From Thermoplasmata archaeon (GTDB lineage: Archaea > Thermoplasmatota > E2 > UBA202 > JdFR-43): DNA of 8,768 nucleotides. The notes below the pieces were generated by a model. It did not search any database and was not told where the DNA came from. It saw nothing but the letters and a program-made list of their open reading frames with translations. Location: assembly GCA_021162305.1 (NCBI GenBank), contig JAGGYX010000150.1, positions 1-8,768 on the forward strand, written 5' to 3'. How positions within the stretch are numbered: the stretch's first letter is position 1; the number at the start of each line of letters is the position of its first letter. Position numbers and translations under genes: made by a program. Positions 5,337-8,768 of this stretch are shown here, piece by piece.

Positions 5337-5355
5337 TCATTTTCTATTTAATTTC

Positions 5356-6135
5356 ATGAAGAAAGCAATCATAATTGTGAGTCTGTTACTTCTTGTGCCA
5401 TTTATTTCAAACATAAATGCAAATGTAGCCACGCAACAGAGCCATACAGTCATGGCGGAACTTGGCGCCGTGAGCTGGTGCCCGCATTGCCCGGCTGGCT
5501 CAGAAAAAATGTATGAGTTGTTCAATTCAGGAAAATACAATTTTTATTATGTTACCCTTGTGTATGACAAAAACCCTCTCGCTCAGGATAGAGGAAAATG
5601 GCTGAATGATGTTTATATTCCAATGTTATATGTAGATGGTGGATACATAGTGGCTGATAACAGCAACAATAACTTCGAAAATGCAATTGCAGAGGCGGAG
5701 CAAAGAACGACGCATCCTGTTTCAATAGAAGTAAATGCTGAATGGAAAGGAGAAAACGTTATAGAAGTGAGCGTGGATGTTACCAATGATGGTAGCACAC
5801 CATATTTTGGGCATTTAAGGGCGTATATAACAGAGATTACATCCCGCTGGAACGATGAAGCAGGCCTGCCATTCCATTATGCATTTTTGGATTTTGCCAT
5901 CAACAATTACATTTTTGTCATGCCTCATAAGACAACGCATGTTACAGCTACATGGGATGCTTCTCACGCCAGCAAGGGAATGGATTTTTCTGGAATAAGT
6001 AATGGCAATATAATGGTTGTTGCATCTATAGCTCACTGGATGCCTCACCTGGGGAAAAATCCATGGGAAAAGCCAGCCACAAGCATATATTTCCTTGCCC
6101 AATATGTCGATGATGCAGATGGAATAGCCATATAG
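5356..6135 (+). CDS. Secreted thioredoxin-fold protein with CPHC motif
   Basis: A 259-residue exported protein. Residues 1-22 form a Sec-type signal peptide (MKK, a hydrophobic core IIIVSLLLLVPFI, and a probable cut after INA). Residues about 30-115 resemble a thioredoxin fold: a strand (TVMAELGAVSW), the redox motif CPHC at 42-45, a second strand (YNFYYVTLVYD), and a likely cis-proline segment YIPMLYVDGGY (88-98, Pro89). Residues 120-259 are rich in beta strands (SIEVNAEWKGENVIEVSVDV, then TTHVTATWDAS) and look like an Ig- or fibronectin-like domain, reminiscent of Omp28-type secreted proteins. It likely acts as an extracellular thiol-disulfide oxidoreductase. Only the CPHC cysteines are present in the mature part, and no C-terminal anchor is seen. 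Upstream in-frame ATGs at 5317 and 5320 would spoil the signal peptide and the promoter spacing. A 6-bp hairpin follows the stop at 6137-6151. Confidence 0.8.
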   Translation: MKKAIIIVSLLLLVPFISNINANVATQQSHTVMAELGAVSWCPHCPAGSEKMYELFNSGKYNFYYVTLVYDKNPLAQDRGKWLNDVYIPMLYVDGGYIVADNSNNNFENAIAEAEQRTTHPVSIEVNAEWKGENVIEVSVDVTNDGSTPYFGHLRAYITEITSRWNDEAGLPFHYAFLDFAINNYIFVMPHKTTHVTATWDASHASKGMDFSGISNGNIMVVASIAHWMPHLGKNPWEKPATSIYFLAQYVDDADGIAI

Positions 6136-6161
6136 CCCTATACTTTATAGGCACAAAACAA

Positions 6162-6170
6162 TTATATATA
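6162..6170 (+). promoter_or_regulatory. TATA box of the 51-aa secreted protein gene
   Basis: TTATATATA, centred about 22 nt before the ATG at 6188. It predicts a leaderless transcript and is the main evidence, with the signal peptide, that the short downstream frame is expressed. Confidence 0.5.
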
Positions 6171-6187
6171 GGCAGGCGTTTATAATC

Positions 6188-6343
6188 ATGAAAAAATTGG
6201 CTGTATTTGCAGCAGTGCTTTTTTTATTGCCAGTAGCAAATTCAAAAATACTGGTAGAGGTGGCTGTAAAAGATGATGAGGAAAGCAATGCATATGATGA
6301 CATTCAAAGTTCTTTTGATACCCTCGATGCGCTAATTCTATGA
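6188..6343 (+). CDS. 51-aa putative secreted protein, possibly a truncated gene
   Basis: A 51-residue frame starting MKKLAVFAAVLFLLPVANSK. Residues 1-19 make a clear Sec signal peptide with a likely cut after VANS, leaving a mature acidic peptide of about 32 residues (KILVEVAVKDDEESNAYDDI, then QSSFDTLDALIL). A good TATA box lies 22 nt upstream. The stop at 6341-6343 overlaps the end of the convergent fhs gene by 6 nt. The mature part is too short for a usual domain and has no cysteine, so this may be a genuine small secreted peptide or the 5' remnant of a larger exported protein cut off when fhs came to lie next to it. It follows the secreted CPHC protein on the same strand, 52 bp after its stop. 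I did not recognise a family. Confidence 0.5.
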   Translation: MKKLAVFAAVLFLLPVANSKILVEVAVKDDEESNAYDDIQSSFDTLDALIL

Positions 6344-7966
6344 TACTCCAATAATATTGCCATCTCCATCCACATTTATTTTCTCTGCATTTGGCTTTAA
6401 TGGAAGTCCTGGCATTGTTGTTATTTTTCCTGTTATTGGAACGAGGAAGCCTGCTCCAGCGGAGATGCGTATTTCCTTTATTGTGATTTTGAATCCTTCT
6501 GGTCTTCCTCTCAGGGCAGGGTCATCAGCTAAGCTGTAAGGTGTCTTTGCCATGCATATTGGAATGTTTTCAAGTCCAAGCTTTTTTATTATCCTTATGT
6601 CATCTTCGGCAGTAACGCTATAGACAATTCTGGCAGCTCCGTAAATTTTCTTTGCTATTGCTTCAATTTTTTCTTTAACCGACATGTCCAAGGAATAAAG
6701 ATACTCAAATTTTGCCTTTTTTTCATGAAGCAGACTGACCAATTTTCCAGCAAGTTCTATGCAGCCCTCTCCTCCCATGCTATATGGCTCTGCAACTGCA
6801 AATGGTATGTTTCTGTCATTGCAGTATTTTTCGACTTCCATTATTTCTTTTTCATCATCTCCTTCAAATTTATTCAATGCTATTATAAAGGGTATGCCAA
6901 ATATTTCAATGTTTTCAATATGTTTCTCCAAATTTTTTATTCCCTTTCTAATAGCTCTTATGCTTCTTTTCCTTTTTGCTTCCCGTAGGCTCATTCCTCC
7001 ATGCCATTTCAATGCTTTTAATGAAACAACAATTACAACTGCATCTATGCTTATGCCCAATCGAGAAACTATGTTGAAAAATTTTTCTGCTCCCAAGTCA
7101 GTTCCAAAACCTGCTTCTGTGACAAAATAGTCTGCAAGCCCTATTGCCATTTTCGCAGCGACTATGCTACTTGTTCCATGGGCTATGTTGGCAAAAGGTC
7201 CTCCATGAACAAAAGCTGGAGTAGTTTCGAGAGTTTGAACAATATTTGGTTTTATTGCATCTTTAAGCAAAGCTGTCATAGCCCCAACTGCCTTTAAATG
7301 CTTCGCTGTTATCGGCTCTTCATTATATGAATATGCAGCAATAACTTTTGAAAGTCTTTTCTTCAAATCATCAATGTCATTTGAAAGACATAAAATAGCC
7401 ATTACTTCTGATGCAGCAGTTATGGAAAATCTGTCTTGGCGAGGCACTCCATCTTTTGGTCCTCCTAAGCCAACGACGACATTACGCAAATTTCTGTCAT
7501 TCATATCTATGACACGGGGCCATACAACATAACGTGGGTCAATATGAAATGAATTTCCGTGATATATGTGATTATCAACTAAAGCAGAAAGCAGGTTATG
7601 GGCTATTGCAACTGCATGCATATCTCCATTGAAATGTAAATTAATGTCATCAGATGGAACAACCTTGCTCCTCCCGCCGCCTGTGCCGCCGCCCTTTATT
7701 CCCATGATGGGACCAATGCTTGGCTCTCTGATGGAAACGACAGCTTTTTTTCCAAGCTGGCTCAATGCCTGAGCTATTCCAATTGCCATTGTTGTCTTTC
7801 CTTCTCCCTCTGGCGTGGGATTAATTGTTGTTACGAGTATGCTCTTTGCTTTCTTTCGAGCTCTTTTCAAAACATCCAGTGAAACCTTTGCCTTATATCT
7901 TCCATATGGGATGAGTTCCTTCTCTTTTATCCCTAATTTTTTTGCGACCTCGCTTATTTCAAGCAT
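6338..7966 (-). CDS. fhs: Formate-tetrahydrofolate ligase
   Basis: A 542-residue enzyme, close to the family's usual 550-560. It joins formate to tetrahydrofolate with ATP, giving 10-formyl-tetrahydrofolate for one-carbon metabolism. Visible signatures include the P-loop TTINPTPEGEGKTT (46-59), EPSIGPIMGIKGGGTGGG (81-98), AFVHGGPFANIAHG (251-264), TEAGFGTDLGAEKFF (283-297), LNKFEGDD (364-371) and the C-terminal SAGAGFLVPITGKITTMPGLP region. No truncation or frameshift is seen. The ATG at 7966 is about 21 nt after a TATA box and lacks a Shine-Dalgarno. It diverges from coaBC across 44 bp and converges on the 51-aa gene with a 6-nt overlap. In archaea, fhs occurs in lineages that use tetrahydrofolate rather than only tetrahydromethanopterin, so this gene suggests a folate-based C1 pathway. 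Confidence 0.97.
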   Translation of the reverse strand: MLEISEVAKKLGIKEKELIPYGRYKAKVSLDVLKRARKKAKSILVTTINPTPEGEGKTTMAIGIAQALSQLGKKAVVSIREPSIGPIMGIKGGGTGGGRSKVVPSDDINLHFNGDMHAVAIAHNLLSALVDNHIYHGNSFHIDPRYVVWPRVIDMNDRNLRNVVVGLGGPKDGVPRQDRFSITAASEVMAILCLSNDIDDLKKRLSKVIAAYSYNEEPITAKHLKAVGAMTALLKDAIKPNIVQTLETTPAFVHGGPFANIAHGTSSIVAAKMAIGLADYFVTEAGFGTDLGAEKFFNIVSRLGISIDAVVIVVSLKALKWHGGMSLREAKRKRSIRAIRKGIKNLEKHIENIEIFGIPFIIALNKFEGDDEKEIMEVEKYCNDRNIPFAVAEPYSMGGEGCIELAGKLVSLLHEKKAKFEYLYSLDMSVKEKIEAIAKKIYGAARIVYSVTAEDDIRIIKKLGLENIPICMAKTPYSLADDPALRGRPEGFKITIKEIRISAGAGFLVPITGKITTMPGLPLKPNAEKINVDGDGNIIGVS

Positions 7967-7983
7967 ATTGCTAATGGAATAAC

Positions 7984-7999
7984 TATTTTAATTTTTATT
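7984..7999. promoter_or_regulatory. Overlapping divergent TATA boxes of fhs and coaBC
   Basis: One AT tract serves both directions. On the minus strand TTAAAATA (7991-7984) is about 21 nt before the fhs ATG at 7966. On the plus strand TTTTAATT/TTTTTATT (7986-7999) is roughly 15-22 nt before the coaBC GTG at 8011. The two polymerase sites overlap, so the genes may compete for or share initiation factors. Confidence 0.5.
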
Positions 8000-8010
8000 G
8001 AATTATCTAT

Positions 8011-8768
8011 GTGGAAATAAAATCGAAAAAGCTGAAGGGAAAGAGGATAATATATGCGATAACAGGAAGCATTGCGTGTAGCGAGGCAATAAAAATAGCA
8101 AGAGAGTTGCGACGCCACGGGGCAGAGATTATTCCTGTCATGAGCAGAGAAGCTTCTCGTGTCATAACACCATATGCATTTGAATTTGCTTCTGGCAATA
8201 AACCCATTACAGAGCTATCTGGAAAAGCAGAACATTTAATAAAAGCGGATCTAATGCTTATAGCCCCATGCACTGCAAACACGATTGCAAAAATTGCAAA
8301 TGGAATTGCTGACAATGCCGTCACAACATTTGCTCTCGCTAACAAAAAAATTTTGGTTGCACTGGCAATGGATGAATCAATGTATAAAAATAGCGTGGTA
8401 AGAAAAAATATTGAAAAATGTAAAAAGCGTGGTATCCTGTTCATAGAGCCGAAAATGGAGGAGGGAAAAGCAAAGATGGCAGACATGGAAGTTATCGTCG
8501 AAGCTGTTATTAGGGCTATAAGAAAAAGCATTGATAAAAAATTGCTTATAATTGGAGGAAATACAATGGAAGCCATAGATAGCGTTAGAGCCATAACAAA
8601 TTTTTCATCTGGTAAAATGGCTCTTGCCTTAATAAAAGAAGCATATGAGAGAGTTGCCAGCATCGAGACATGGCTTGGCAACATTGATTGCCCGAGATTC
8701 ATAAAAAATTGTAAAAAATTCAGAAATATTGAAGAGCTAATTTCTTTAATAAACAACGCGGGAAAATA
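8011..8768 (+). CDS. coaBC: Bifunctional phosphopantothenoylcysteine decarboxylase / phosphopantothenate-cysteine ligase (partial, C-terminus missing)
   Basis: The first 252 codons of a protein usually near 400 aa; it makes 4'-phosphopantetheine in CoA synthesis. The FMN-dependent decarboxylase (CoaC) domain spans about 10-170: ITGSIACSEAIKIARELRR (18-36), the catalytic-type His75 in KAEHLIKAD, APCTANTIAKIANGIADN (85-102) and the archaeal-style LALAMDESMYKN (116-127). The ligase (CoaB) domain begins near 175 with LLIIGGNTMEAIDSVRAITN (178-197) and FSSGKM (198-203). The segment after it, where relatives usually have an RGA-type turn before the next strand, reads YERVASIETWLG and looks divergent. 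The GTG start gives the full N-terminus; the ATG two bases earlier is out of frame and stops at once. The TATA tract about 22 nt upstream predicts a leaderless GTG-started mRNA. The gene runs off the window end. Confidence 0.93.
   Translation, partial: MEIKSKKLKGKRIIYAITGSIACSEAIKIARELRRHGAEIIPVMSREASRVITPYAFEFASGNKPITELSGKAEHLIKADLMLIAPCTANTIAKIANGIADNAVTTFALANKKILVALAMDESMYKNSVVRKNIEKCKKRGILFIEPKMEEGKAKMADMEVIVEAVIRAIRKSIDKKLLIIGGNTMEAIDSVRAITNFSSGKMALALIKEAYERVASIETWLGNIDCPRFIKNCKKFRNIEELISLINNAGK

Noticed and set aside
5317..5355. Upstream in-frame ATGs as the start of the secreted thioredoxin-fold protein
   Set aside because: They add a Phe-rich stretch before a complete signal peptide and would place the TATA-like box inside the coding region.
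6137..6151. Inverted repeat CCTATA-ctt-TATAGG after the CPHC protein stop, as an intrinsic terminator
   Set aside because: The arms are AT-rich and only 6 bp, and no T-run follows. Archaeal termination relies mainly on T-runs, so it was noted in the gene entry only.
8007..8756. A 249-codon open frame on the minus strand opposite coaBC
   Set aside because: Its translation is a Ser/Ile/Phe-rich shadow with no family features, while the plus strand in this span has clear CoaC and CoaB motifs.

Overview
The window looks like chromosomal DNA from an AT-rich archaeon, probably a euryarchaeote and possibly Thermoplasmatota (inference). The evidence is an SRP54 with an archaeal-type M domain, an archaeal DUF131/TIGR00304-type membrane protein, a cis-prenyltransferase with the MDGNRRYA form of its motif, a tRNA without encoded CCA, and TATA boxes about 20-29 nt before most start codons with no Shine-Dalgarno site. 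Formate-tetrahydrofolate ligase would fit Thermoplasmatota. The proteins are rich in Lys and Glu and the tRNA stems are GC-rich, which suggests, but does not prove, a thermophile.

Layout. 1-389 (-): an AT-rich edge (about 26% GC by hand count over 1-420) with a 50-aa ribbon-helix-helix regulator translationally coupled to a larger gene that leaves the window, perhaps a restriction-modification or DNA methylase protein. 484-1367 (-): a 69-aa coiled-coil protein and an Asp/Glu racemase-family protein, joined by an ATGA overlap. 1405-2031 (+): a metallo-beta-lactamase-fold hydrolase. 2018-2404 (-): a charged 128-aa unknown. 2444-3763 (-): SRP54. 3795-3887 (-): a 30-aa single-span membrane protein that was found by reading the intergenic stretch. 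3953-4037 (-): tRNA-Leu(CAA). 4063-5284 (-): a cis-prenyltransferase (uppS) overlapping the DUF131-type membrane protein. 5356-6135 (+): a secreted thioredoxin-fold protein with a CPHC motif. 6188-6343 (+): a 51-aa putative secreted protein. 6338-7966 (-): formate-tetrahydrofolate ligase (fhs). 8011 to the end (+): the start of coaBC.

How the genes relate. Most are single-gene housekeeping units packed tightly in both orientations, each with its own promoter. Themes are protein targeting (SRP54), polyprenyl lipid carrier synthesis (UppS with DUF131), one-carbon metabolism (Fhs) and CoA synthesis (CoaBC). fhs and coaBC diverge from a 44-bp region. The left-edge pair differs from the rest in base composition and in using Shine-Dalgarno sites, which fits an accessory or defence module whose main part lies outside the window. 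No CRISPR array, insertion sequence, rRNA or origin was seen, and no stretch above 100 bases lacks a gene or a recognisable promoter.
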